Of a stretch of DNA of 64,000 nucleotides, positions 34,649-41,970 are shown piece by piece. A program made the position numbers and the translations under genes. The stretch lies in contig NZ_LWHJ01000032.1 of the NCBI RefSeq assembly GCF_001652725.1, positions 62,001 to 126,000 of the forward strand, written 5' to 3'. The DNA is from Pedobacter psychrophilus (GTDB lineage Bacteria; Bacteroidota; Bacteroidia; Sphingobacteriales; Sphingobacteriaceae). Position 1 is the first letter of the stretch. Each line of letters starts with the position of its first letter. Under the pieces are notes generated by a model, which did no database searches, was not told where the DNA came from, and was given only the letters and a program-made list of their open reading frames with translations.

Positions 34649-36745
34649 TTATGCTAATTCTTGGTTTGGCCTAAAAGCTTTTACCTTGTTTAAAAAATCA
34701 TTTGCTTCTGCTAAATAAGCTTCAGCGAAAGCGGGAGAAGGCTCATTTTTATTGATTTGTAGCACTAAATCACTAAAACTTTTAATGCCAAACTCTTCAG
34801 CAAATTCTTCATCAAACTTGTTTATAACACCTGTTTGTGTACTTTGGTTAATGCCTTTATCTAATAATAATGCTTTTGCTCCGCTAACCATTGTGTTGTA
34901 AGTGTGATAAATTGCATCTGCCCAAGCTTTATTATCGTAAGCTTCATTAGCCCAACCAAATTTCTCTTCTGCTTCGTAAATTAATGTGGCTACTAAATCA
35001 ATTACAACTCCGGCACATTCGCCCACACCAATTGCGGTAACAAAGGTTTCTTCATGTCCCCAATCCACAAATTCATCATCTTTAACATCCGACTGGTCTG
35101 CGATTGGTTTTAATAATTGATAGAAATAATCTTTCCCTAATTCATCGTAATAAGCATGAAAATTTTGATAGAAATTACCTTTAATTTTATAATCATCCAA
35201 AATAGCTCTCAAAACGTGAGGTGCTCTTTTAGAGGGAACTTTTAAAACTTTATCAGCAGCCCTGCCAATACCATCGCCAACAATTCCTCCTCCTAATAAA
35301 ACCTGAACAGAAGGCATTACTTTACCGTCAACTTTCATAGAACTTCCATGGAAACCAATGTGGGCTAAACCATGTTGACCACAACTATTCATGCAGCCAC
35401 TAATTTTTATTTTTATTTCTTTGTCTGCTACAAAATCAGGATATTCCTCGTAGATAACTGATTCTAAAACTCTTGATAGTTCCATAGAATTAGAAATTCC
35501 CAAATTACAAGTATCTGTTCCGGGGCAAGTGGTTACATCGGCAACGCCATCAAAACCTGGTGCAGCTAATTTTAATTCATCCAAAGCCAAGAAAAGATTT
35601 GGTAAAACTTCTGGTCTAACAAACTTCAATAGTAAACCTTGGTTAATAGTTATCCTGATTTCATCAGCAACCAAATCTTTAATAGCAGCCACAAAAGCTC
35701 TAGCCTGATTAGTTGGAATATCTCCGGTTTGCACTTTTATATAAACACCAAAAAAACCAGCTTGCTTTTGCTCAAAAATATTAGTTGCTTTCCATAAATC
35801 ATAAGCCAATTGCTTTTCTTTAGGAATGGCTAAAGTTTCAACTTTAATTTCTGAAGCTTGAGGTTGAATAATTGAATCACGATTGATTTTAAATGTTTTT
35901 GATTTGTTGGCAATTTGTTCCTCGGCAACCAATCTAATCACTTCTTCAATCCCCAACTTGTTCACTAAAAACTTTAACCGAGCTTTATTTCTGTTGTTTC
36001 TTTCACCGTATCGGTCAAAAACCCTTAACACAGATTCTGAAAATGGAATTATTAAATCTTCATGCAAAAATTCATGAACAACATGTGCTAATGAAGGCTG
36101 CGCTCCCAAACCACCGCCTAAAACAACCTTAAATCCTCTCACTTCTTCACCGTTTTCTTGTTTGATTTTTGGGATAAAACCTAAATCATGAATAAAAGAA
36201 AAAGCTGTATCTGCTTCGCTAGAAGAAAAAGCAATTTTAATTTTTCTGCCCATTTCTTGGCAGATTGGATTTCTTAAAAAATACTCGAAAAAAGCCTGAG
36301 CATAAGGCGAAACATCAAAGGGTTCTGTAGGGTCAATTCCTGCAGTTGGGGAAGCGGTTACGTTTCTTACGGTATTGCCGCAAGCTTCGCGTAAAGTAAT
36401 ATCATCTTTTTCAAGCTCCGACCAAAGTTGAGGTGTTCTATCTAAACTTACGTAATGGATTTGTATATCCTGACGGGTAGTTAAATGCAGATTTGAAGAT
36501 GCATATTCATCAGAAACGTCAGCTATTTTAAGGATTTGCTTAAAAGTTATTTTTCCATAAGGCAATTTAATACGCACCATTTGAACCCCAGCCTGGCGTT
36601 GGCCATAAACGCCACGAGCCAAACGTAGACTTCTAAACTTTTCTTCGTGGATTTTACCTTCATGAAAAGCCCTAATCTTTTTTTCAAGATCAATGATATC
36701 TTGCTCTACTAATGGATTTTCTAATTCTGTTCTAAAACTTTGCAT
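34649..36745 (-). CDS. Siroheme [4Fe-4S] sulfite/nitrite reductase with C-terminal HEPN-like domain
   Basis: 698 aa. Two ferredoxin-like and siroheme-binding halves form the reductase; the siroheme/4Fe-4S ligands are Cys407 and Cys413 (TTCPGTDTCNLG) and Cys451 and Cys455 (GCMNSCGQHG). Residues about 565-690 are a helical HEPN-like domain found in Bacteroidota members of the family. The gene sits in a sulfate cluster, so it most likely reduces sulfite to sulfide; nitrite cannot be excluded by sequence. It is the first structural gene after the Cys leader and attenuator, which would regulate it and the following cobA and TSUP genes. Confidence 0.9.
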   Translation of the reverse strand: MQSFRTELENPLVEQDIIDLEKKIRAFHEGKIHEEKFRSLRLARGVYGQRQAGVQMVRIKLPYGKITFKQILKIADVSDEYASSNLHLTTRQDIQIHYVSLDRTPQLWSELEKDDITLREACGNTVRNVTASPTAGIDPTEPFDVSPYAQAFFEYFLRNPICQEMGRKIKIAFSSSEADTAFSFIHDLGFIPKIKQENGEEVRGFKVVLGGGLGAQPSLAHVVHEFLHEDLIIPFSESVLRVFDRYGERNNRNKARLKFLVNKLGIEEVIRLVAEEQIANKSKTFKINRDSIIQPQASEIKVETLAIPKEKQLAYDLWKATNIFEQKQAGFFGVYIKVQTGDIPTNQARAFVAAIKDLVADEIRITINQGLLLKFVRPEVLPNLFLALDELKLAAPGFDGVADVTTCPGTDTCNLGISNSMELSRVLESVIYEEYPDFVADKEIKIKISGCMNSCGQHGLAHIGFHGSSMKVDGKVMPSVQVLLGGGIVGDGIGRAADKVLKVPSKRAPHVLRAILDDYKIKGNFYQNFHAYYDELGKDYFYQLLKPIADQSDVKDDEFVDWGHEETFVTAIGVGECAGVVIDLVATLIYEAEEKFGWANEAYDNKAWADAIYHTYNTMVSGAKALLLDKGINQSTQTGVINKFDEEFAEEFGIKSFSDLVLQINKNEPSPAFAEAYLAEANDFLNKVKAFRPNQELA

Positions 36746-36756
36746 ACATTTTTAAT

Positions 36757-36788
36757 AAAAAAACCCCTTCTAAATTTTGAAGAGGCTT
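36757..36788 (-). terminator. Attenuator terminator before the sulfite reductase gene
   Basis: On the minus strand AAGCCTCTTC, an 8-nt loop AAAATTTA, then GAAGGGGTTT and a T-run. Ten pairs form with two G-T wobbles. It lies 23 bp after the stop of the leader ORF and 11 bp before the reductase ATG, so it can only end transcripts before the structural genes. Confidence 0.88.
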
Positions 36789-36811
36789 AATTAACACACA
36801 TTAAAATAGGT

Positions 36812-36904
36812 TTATTTTGGTGCAACACTCCCCGTATTATCTTTGTTTAACTGCATACAGCAGCAACTTTTTGTTTTGCTTTTAAATGAAAATGAAATTC
36901 TCAT
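36812..36904 (-). CDS. Cysteine leader peptide (uORF)
   Basis: 30 codons: MRISFSFKSKTKSCCCMQLN followed by KDNTGSVAPK and TAA. Codons 14-16 (36857-36865) are TGC TGC TGT. The reading frame ends 23 bp before an intrinsic terminator, which in turn precedes the sulfite reductase gene. Cys is rare in proteins, so a run of three is unlikely by chance and would stall ribosomes when Cys-tRNA is low. It is too short for routine gene calling. A regulatory role is inferred from the arrangement; no protein function is expected. Confidence 0.82.
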   Translation of the reverse strand: MRISFSFKSKTKSCCCMQLNKDNTGSVAPK

Positions 36905-36908
36905 GCGA

Positions 36909-36916
36909 CAAATATA
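36909..36916 (-). promoter_or_regulatory. Candidate -7 element of the sulfur operon
   Basis: TATATTTG on the minus strand matches the Bacteroidota TAnnTTTG -7 box. It ends 4 bp before the leader ATG, so the leader would be at, or within a few bases of, the transcript 5' end. No -33 TTTG is visible at the usual distance. Confidence 0.45.
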
Positions 36917-37028
36917 TATAAAGTCTATGTATTTAGTAGATTTAATTTAAAAAAGTTTAAAAAAGATATAATCAATTGTTATTTACAATATTAATGAGGT
37001 TTTATTGAGTGAAATAATATTTAAATAT

Positions 37029-37973
37029 TTACAAGATGACTTCTTTTCCCTGTTCAGGAAAAACAATATTTAAATGAAGAAGATTATTGGCTTTAACTTC
37101 TTTCTTAATTTCTTCGATATGATTACCAAATGGTTTGATATGAGTAATCACAACATTCAAATTTTTTAAGGCGTTTGCTCCTGTATACTTGCTCAAATGT
37201 TGCATTTCTTCCATCAATAAATTAGGAGTTAAATGTCCAAAAAGTTGTTTTTCTGATTGTGAATTAGGAAAAGAAACTTCTATCATTATCGCTTTTAGCT
37301 GATGGCTTTTAATGAGCGGTGCAACAGTTTTCCAGAGACTATCCAATTTTTGGGATTGCTCAATTCTATCAGCTCCGGTATCTCCTAAATAAAGCAGATA
37401 ACTTTCCTTTGAGCGAACTAAAAAAGCAGTGCTTTCATAAGGTTTTCCATGACTTAAAGGAAAAGGCTTCATAAACATTTGCGTGTTTTCTAAAGGGATT
37501 TCTTTCCCTTTTTCTAACGTTACATAATGATATTTGCTTAATGCGGGTTTCTCTCCTTGGTTGGCAAAATTTGCCCAACTTTCCCAACTAAAATAATGCT
37601 TTTTAAAAACATCAATTATATAGGGCATCGCATAAATTGGTTTTGGGCTATCATCAGGGGCATTTAAAACAAGCCCAGCTAGATGATCTAAATGGCCATG
37701 AGAAATAAGATAACCTTTTATGCTATCTCTTAAAATTTGTTCGGCATCTCCTTTAAAAACATGATTATCGATTGCTTTTTGGATAGCGAAATGAAGCGTT
37801 CCTGCATCCAAGCAAACATATTGGTTTTGTCCGTCAGGAGCAACCATATAGGCAGAAAGATTATCTTCATGACTGCCGCCCATAACACCTAATGGAATTA
37901 TTTTAAAGTTTTGAGCAAAAATTAGTTCAGATGAACTGCTTAAAATAAATAATAAAAATAATCGCTTAATCAT
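37029..37973 (-). CDS. Class II 3',5'-cyclic-nucleotide phosphodiesterase-like metallo-hydrolase
   Basis: 314 aa from the ATG at 37973; the signal peptide MIKRLFLLFILSSSSELIFAQ supports this start over one 39 bp upstream. The metallo-beta-lactamase metal site HGHLDH (92-97) lies in ISHGHLDHLAGLVLNAP, close to the class II phosphodiesterase signature. Later metal ligands are in FPLSHG, LGDTGADR and THIKPFGNH. This class hydrolyses cAMP and cGMP in yeast and bacteria; a periplasmic location is expected, so the true substrate may be an extracytoplasmic cyclic nucleotide. Its start overlaps the stop of a small frameshifted gene (ATGATTAA). Confidence 0.82.
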   Translation of the reverse strand: MIKRLFLLFILSSSSELIFAQNFKIIPLGVMGGSHEDNLSAYMVAPDGQNQYVCLDAGTLHFAIQKAIDNHVFKGDAEQILRDSIKGYLISHGHLDHLAGLVLNAPDDSPKPIYAMPYIIDVFKKHYFSWESWANFANQGEKPALSKYHYVTLEKGKEIPLENTQMFMKPFPLSHGKPYESTAFLVRSKESYLLYLGDTGADRIEQSQKLDSLWKTVAPLIKSHQLKAIMIEVSFPNSQSEKQLFGHLTPNLLMEEMQHLSKYTGANALKNLNVVITHIKPFGNHIEEIKKEVKANNLLHLNIVFPEQGKEVIL

Positions 37974-38167
37974 TTTCGGAAATTGGATTAATGAGTTTGA
38001 ATTCTGGAACAAGCTTAATGTTTACTACTTTGCCATCAATATAATGACGAGTAAATTCTGCCTTATCTCCAAAGGTATATTTTCTAGTATCGGGTACTAC
38101 AGATTCTTCTGTAATAAAATAGGCATGTTTATAAAAAAATTAATATGCCAATAAATGCTTTTTTCAT
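37966..38167 (-). pseudogene. Small exported protein gene broken by a frameshift
   Basis: From ATG at 38167 the frame reads MKKAFIGILIFL and then a stop. If one base is removed from the A7 run at 38133-38139 (T7 on the coding strand), it continues as IFYKHAYFITEESVVPDT, then KYTFGDKAEFTRHYIDGKVV, ending in PISEND at 37966, about 66 codons in all. The intact tail overlaps the phosphodiesterase start by 8 nt. Either a real one-base slip, a sequencing error in the homopolymer, or regulated slippage; I cannot tell which. Confidence 0.6.
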
Positions 38168-38357
38168 CGATAAAGAAATGATTTAAAACAAATTTAGCAA
38201 TTTGCTGCAATTAGATGATTGCCAAAAGTGTTTATAAAAAATTATAATTTCCTATTTAACTGTTTTTCCATTGCTTTAATGGCTCTTGGCCTATTTCTAA
38301 AAACTAAATTAAAAATGCTTGTCTTTTATGCTTGATAAATAATTATACACCCAACCC

Positions 38358-38388
38358 TTTGATATTTAAATTGATAGTTCTATCTTTG
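38358..38388 (+). promoter_or_regulatory. rplM promoter (Bacteroidota consensus)
   Basis: TTTG at 38358-38361, a spacer of exactly 19 bp, then TATCTTTG at 38381-38388. This is a full match to the -33/-7 consensus of the phylum. It lies 52 bp before the GTG start of rplM. The 270 bp to its left contain no intact gene. Confidence 0.85.
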
Positions 38389-38440
38389 CAGTCCCTAAAA
38401 TTTGGGGATATTATATAATTAATCATTTAAATTAAAGCAA

Positions 38441-38884
38441 GTGAATACGTTAAGTTACAAAACTGTCTCTGCAAATAATAAAACCGTTGACAAACAATGG
38501 GTTGTTGTTGACGCTGAAGGAGAGATTTTGGGGCGCTTGTCTTCTAACATCGCTAAGGTGATCAGAGGAAAAAACAAGCCATCGTTTACCCCACACGTAG
38601 ACTGCGGCGATAATGTAATCGTTATCAATGCAGACAAGGTTAAATTGACAGGAGATAAGATGTCTGACAAGGTTTATGTTAGATATACTGGTTATCCAGG
38701 TGGTCAGCGTTTCATTACTCCAAAAGAGTTGATGCAAAAACACCCAACTCGTATTATTGAGAAGGCTGTACGTGGGATGTTACCTAAGAACAGGTTAGGA
38801 AGAGCAATCTTCAAAAACTTGTATATCTACGCAGGAAACGAACATCCGCATGTTGCACAAAACCCTAAAGAACTTAAATTTTAA
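38441..38884 (+). CDS. rplM: 50S ribosomal protein L13
   Basis: 147 aa, GTG start. L13 assembles early with 23S rRNA in the large subunit. The family blocks VVVDAEGEILGRLSSNIAKVI, FTPHVDCGDNVIVINADKV, YPGGQ and AVRGMLPKNRLGRA are all present. The order rplM-rpsI-rpsB-tsf is common in Bacteroidota. Initiation on GTG rather than ATG is unusual for a ribosomal protein gene, but the product begins at residue 2 of the family alignment, so the start is sound. A consensus promoter precedes it. Confidence 0.97.
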   Translation: MNTLSYKTVSANNKTVDKQWVVVDAEGEILGRLSSNIAKVIRGKNKPSFTPHVDCGDNVIVINADKVKLTGDKMSDKVYVRYTGYPGGQRFITPKELMQKHPTRIIEKAVRGMLPKNRLGRAIFKNLYIYAGNEHPHVAQNPKELKF

Positions 38885-38902
38885 ATTTAAAGGAGAAAAG
38901 AA

Positions 38903-39289
38903 ATGTCAGTTACTAATACTTCTGGAAGAAGAAAAACTGCAGTTGCCCGTATCTATTTAAAAGACGGCAACGGTACCATTACCGTAAACGGTAAAGATCA
39001 TAAAGAATATTTCCCTACGTTGCCTTTGCAATACATTGTTAACCAAGCTTTTATTGTTGCGGAAGTAACAGGACAGTTTGATGTTAAAGTAAATGTTGCT
39101 GGTGGTGGGGTTAAAGGACAGGCTGAGGCCGTTCGTTTAGGTATTGCTAAAGCTATTGTTGAATTAGACCCAATTAGAAAACCTTCACTTAGAGCTAAAG
39201 GTATCATGACACGTGACAGCCGTATGGTTGAGCGTAAGAAACCAGGTAGAGCTAAGGCTAGAAAGAAATTCCAATTCAGTAAACGTTAA
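38903..39289 (+). CDS. rpsI: 30S ribosomal protein S9
   Basis: 128 aa, of normal length. S9 sits in the head of the small subunit, and its C-terminal tail, KKFQFSKR here, reaches the P-site tRNA. The GRRKTAVARIYLKDGNG opening, GGGVKGQAEAVRLGIAKA and LTRDSRMVERKKPG-type block (MTRDSRMVERKKPGRAKARK) are diagnostic. The start is preceded by AAAGGAGAAAAGAA, a clear Shine-Dalgarno site in a genome where such sites are mostly weak. It follows rplM by 18 bp. Confidence 0.98.
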   Translation: MSVTNTSGRRKTAVARIYLKDGNGTITVNGKDHKEYFPTLPLQYIVNQAFIVAEVTGQFDVKVNVAGGGVKGQAEAVRLGIAKAIVELDPIRKPSLRAKGIMTRDSRMVERKKPGRAKARKKFQFSKR

Positions 39290-39307
39290 AATTCGGAGGA
39301 CAAGACA

Positions 39308-40204
39308 ATGGCAAGAACAACTTATCAGGACTTATTGGATGCAGGTGTACATTTTGGTCACCTTACCCGCAAATGGAATCCGAAAATGGCTCAATATATT
39401 TTTATGGAGCGTAACGGAATTCACATAATCGACTTAAATAAAACTTTAACAAGAGTTGAAGAAGCAGCATCTGCTATCAAACAAATTGTTAAATCTGGTC
39501 GTAAAGTATTATTTGTTTCTACTAAGAAACAAGCTAAAGACATCGTTGCAGAATATGCAAAATCTGTAAACATGCCCTTCGTAACCGAAAGATGGTTAGG
39601 TGGTATGTTAACTAACTTTGCTACTGTTAGAAAGTCGATCAAGAAGATGACAAACATCGACAAGATGACCAAAGATGGTACTTATGATGTACTTTCTAAA
39701 AAAGAAAAATTGATGATACAACGTGAGCGTATTAAATTAGAAAGCCTTTTAGGAGGTATTGCTGATTTAAACCGTTTACCAGCTGCATTATTTTTAATTG
39801 ATGTAAAGAAAGAGCATATCGCTGTTACTGAAGCTTTAAAGTTAAATATCCCAACTTTTGCAATGGTGGATACTAACTCTGATCCTTCTAACATTGATTT
39901 CCCAATCCCAGCTAACGATGATGCTACTAAATCTATCGCTTTAATTTCAGGAATCATTATTGATGCCATTAAAGAAGGTTTAGAAGAACGTAAGCATGAG
40001 AAGGATGCTGAAAGCGATAAGGAAGCTGCTGCTGAAAAAGCAAAAATTGATGCGCCAGAAGCTAAAGAAGCAAAAACAGAAAGAGCACCTTCTGAAGGTG
40101 GCAAAAGAATCCGTAAAGGAGCTGATGCCTCTGAGCCAGTTGCTGTAGCTGAGCCTGTTGCTCAAGAAGCTACTGCTCCTGCTGAAGAATCAAAGGGAGA
40201 ATAA
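39308..40204 (+). CDS. rpsB: 30S ribosomal protein S2
   Basis: 298 aa. The core (residues 1-230) is a normal S2: LLDAGVHFGHLTRKWNPKM, SGRKVLFVSTKKQAKDIV, RWLGGMLTNFATVRKSI and the IPTFAMVDTNSDPSNIDFPIPANDD block. The last 65 residues are a low-complexity Glu/Ala/Lys extension that S2 of E. coli (241 aa) lacks; similar tails are frequent in Bacteroidota. The start is preceded by CGGAGGACAAGACA, another strong ribosome-binding site. Two repeats separate it from tsf. Confidence 0.98.
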   Translation: MARTTYQDLLDAGVHFGHLTRKWNPKMAQYIFMERNGIHIIDLNKTLTRVEEAASAIKQIVKSGRKVLFVSTKKQAKDIVAEYAKSVNMPFVTERWLGGMLTNFATVRKSIKKMTNIDKMTKDGTYDVLSKKEKLMIQRERIKLESLLGGIADLNRLPAALFLIDVKKEHIAVTEALKLNIPTFAMVDTNSDPSNIDFPIPANDDATKSIALISGIIIDAIKEGLEERKHEKDAESDKEAAAEKAKIDAPEAKEAKTERAPSEGGKRIRKGADASEPVAVAEPVAQEATAPAEESKGE

Positions 40205-40205
40205 A

Positions 40206-40226
40206 CCCCTCTTTCCCCTAAAGGGG
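40206..40226. repeat. Short palindrome after rpsB
   Basis: CCCCTCTTTCCCCTAAAGGGG directly after the stop. The inverted repeat CCCCT/AGGGG is at 40215-40226. It belongs to the same class of C/G-run spacers as the element inside aspS. Confidence 0.5.
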
Positions 40227-40279
40227 ATGCCTATTATGGTGCTTTGCTATTCTAATTATTAATTCACAAAATATTCACA

Positions 40280-40320
40280 CCCAGTTCCTTTCTCCGCAGC
40301 TGGCGGAGGAGTTGGAAGGG
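40280..40320. repeat. Palindromic repeat between rpsB and tsf
   Basis: CCCAGTTCCTTTCTCCGC, AGCTG, GCGGAGGAGTTGGAAGGG. The central stem CTCCGC/GCGGAG around AGCTG is intact; the outer arms are partly decayed. It ends 17 bp before the tsf ATG, so it lies in the leader of tsf. Confidence 0.7.
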
Positions 40321-40337
40321 TTCTAAAAATTCATAAA

Positions 40338-41177
40338 ATGTCTACAGTACAAATTTCTGCAGCAGATGTAAACAAACTTCGTCAGCAAACTGGCGCAGGC
40401 ATGATGGATTGCAAAAAAGCTTTAATGGAAGCTAACGGCGATTTTGAAGCTGCAACTGATTATTTACGTAAAAAAGGTGCTAAAGTAGCTGCTTCTCGTT
40501 CAGATAGAGATTCTAACGAAGGTGTTGTAATTGCTAAAACTACCACTGACGGTAAAAAAGGGATTATAATTGAAGTTAATTGCGAAACTGATTTCGTTGC
40601 TAAAAATGCCGATTTCGTTGCTTTTGCTCAAGCTATTGCTGATAAAGCAGTTGCGACAAGTCCTACAACTATTGAAGAATTAGTTTCGTTAGAAATGGAT
40701 GGTGCAAAAATCTCTGATTTAATCATTGATCAAACTGGTAAAATTGGCGAAAAAATTGGTGTCTCTAAATTCGAGATTGTTGAAGCTGAAAAAGTTATTG
40801 CTTACATTCATGGCAATTACCGTTTAGCTGTTTTGGTTGGTTTTAACCAAGATGGTGAGGGCTTAGACGAAGCTGGAAAAGATGTTGCTATGCAAATTGC
40901 AGCAATGAGTCCAGTTGGGGTTGATAAAGAAGATGTTGATTCTAGAATTATCGAAAAGGAATTAGAAATTGCTAAAGAGCAAATTAGAGCAGAAGGTAAG
41001 CCTGAAGCGATGATTGAAAAAATTGCTGCTGGTAAACTAAACAAATTCTACAAAGAACAAACTTTATTAAATCAAGAATTTGTTAAGGATTCTTCTAAAG
41101 ATATCCGTAAATTTTTGGACGATACTAACAAAGGCTTAACAGTTACAGCTTTTAAAAGAGTTGTTTTAGGAGCTTAG
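40338..41177 (+). CDS. tsf: Translation elongation factor Ts
   Basis: 279 aa. It exchanges GDP for GTP on EF-Tu. The opening helix-turn ISAADVNKLRQQTGAGMMDCKKALMEANGD and the VNCETDFVAKN block with the TDFV motif that contacts EF-Tu are exact signatures. The dimerisation half ends with KDIRKFLDDTNKGLTVTAFKRVVLG. Its place after rpsB is conserved across bacteria, but the 133-bp spacer with two repeats is longer than usual. A terminator follows. Confidence 0.97.
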   Translation: MSTVQISAADVNKLRQQTGAGMMDCKKALMEANGDFEAATDYLRKKGAKVAASRSDRDSNEGVVIAKTTTDGKKGIIIEVNCETDFVAKNADFVAFAQAIADKAVATSPTTIEELVSLEMDGAKISDLIIDQTGKIGEKIGVSKFEIVEAEKVIAYIHGNYRLAVLVGFNQDGEGLDEAGKDVAMQIAAMSPVGVDKEDVDSRIIEKELEIAKEQIRAEGKPEAMIEKIAAGKLNKFYKEQTLLNQEFVKDSSKDIRKFLDDTNKGLTVTAFKRVVLGA

Positions 41178-41230
41178 TTTCTAGATTTAAGAAATAAGAA
41201 GCAAGAGTTAAGACCTTGCAAACTTTATAT

Positions 41231-41261
41231 AAATCCTCACCTTTTAGGTGGGGATTTTTTG
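41231..41261 (+). terminator. Intrinsic terminator after tsf
   Basis: AAATCCTCACC, TTTTA, GGTGGGGATTT then a T-run. One wobble pair. A close relative of this hairpin lies at 46358 (same stem ends, different core). Confidence 0.88.
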
Positions 41262-41273
41262 TTTATAATTTTC

Positions 41274-41361
41274 GCCACTAATTTCACTAATCTATATCGA
41301 TTTTAATCCAAACGCAGCAATCAAGAAAATCCTAGAATTCTGTAAATCAAGATTCAGACAA
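41274..41361. repeat. Dispersed repeat R1, left copy
   Basis: GCCACTAATTTCACTAATC, then TATATCGATTTTAATCC, CAATCAAGAAAATCCTAGAA and CTGTAAATCAAGATTCAGAC. The same units occur at 46404-46536 and, rearranged and inverted, at 52432-52545. The rest of 41362-41481 has no feature I can name beyond an upstream region for the sigma gene. Confidence 0.75.
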
Positions 41362-41481
41362 TTTTACTAGAAATGAATTAAGAATAATAAGTTTATTTTG
41401 TTCTCAATTTATATCTCACTCTAAATTAGGGTAAGCTAATAGTAGTTCGGTATATAGTTGTACTTGTAATATTTCAATTGA

Positions 41482-41970
41482 TTGGAAAAAGAAGATTTCA
41501 AATTCTTATTTGACAGCTATTTTGATAGTATAAAGAACTATGTTTTTTATAGAGTTGGTGACATGGATATTGCAACTGATATCACCCAGGATGTATTTGT
41601 TAAAATTTGGGAAAAGCAGATGATACTCGATTTAAAAAATGCTAAATATCTTCTATATAAAATAGCTAAGGATATGTTGATTAGTAAATATAGAAGGTTA
41701 GAAGTGGAAGCAAAATATACAAATAGAATGCAAATGCAACTTACTGAGCTAGTTATTGATACATCTTATGACTATAAACAACTACAAAATAATTATCAGA
41801 TAGCATTAGTACAATTGCCAGAAAAACAACGTACTGTTTTTATGATGAGCAGGATGGAAGAATTAAAGTATGCTGAAATTGCCGAAAGGCTAGATATAAG
41901 CATTAAGACAGTTGAAAAAAGAATGTCTAATGCATTAATTTATTTAAGAAAAGTATTAAAACATGAGTAG
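41482..41970 (+). CDS. FecI-like ECF sigma factor
   Basis: 162 aa, TTG start. Region 2 (FDSYFDSIKNYVFYRVGDMDIATDITQDVFVKIWEK) and region 4 (LPEKQRTVFMMSRMEELKYAEIAERLDISIKTVEKRMSNAL) match the group 4 sigma factors that control one TonB receptor operon. The gene overlaps the next one by 8 nt (ATGAGTAG), the normal coupling to FecR. The operon is sigma, FecR, receptor and a PepSY-like lipoprotein, so signal reception through the receptor probably activates transcription of the same operon. Confidence 0.92.
   Translation: MEKEDFKFLFDSYFDSIKNYVFYRVGDMDIATDITQDVFVKIWEKQMILDLKNAKYLLYKIAKDMLISKYRRLEVEAKYTNRMQMQLTELVIDTSYDYKQLQNNYQIALVQLPEKQRTVFMMSRMEELKYAEIAERLDISIKTVEKRMSNALIYLRKVLKHE

Noticed and set aside
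34649-36745. Nitrite reductase of a nitrate assimilation cluster
   Set aside because: All neighbours are sulfate-assimilation or siroheme genes and no nitrate reductase or transporter is present, so sulfite is the likely substrate.
36757-36904. SAM or other sulfur riboswitch before the sulfite reductase gene
   Set aside because: No multi-helix junction or SAM-aptamer motif is visible; a coding leader with three Cys codons explains the region better.
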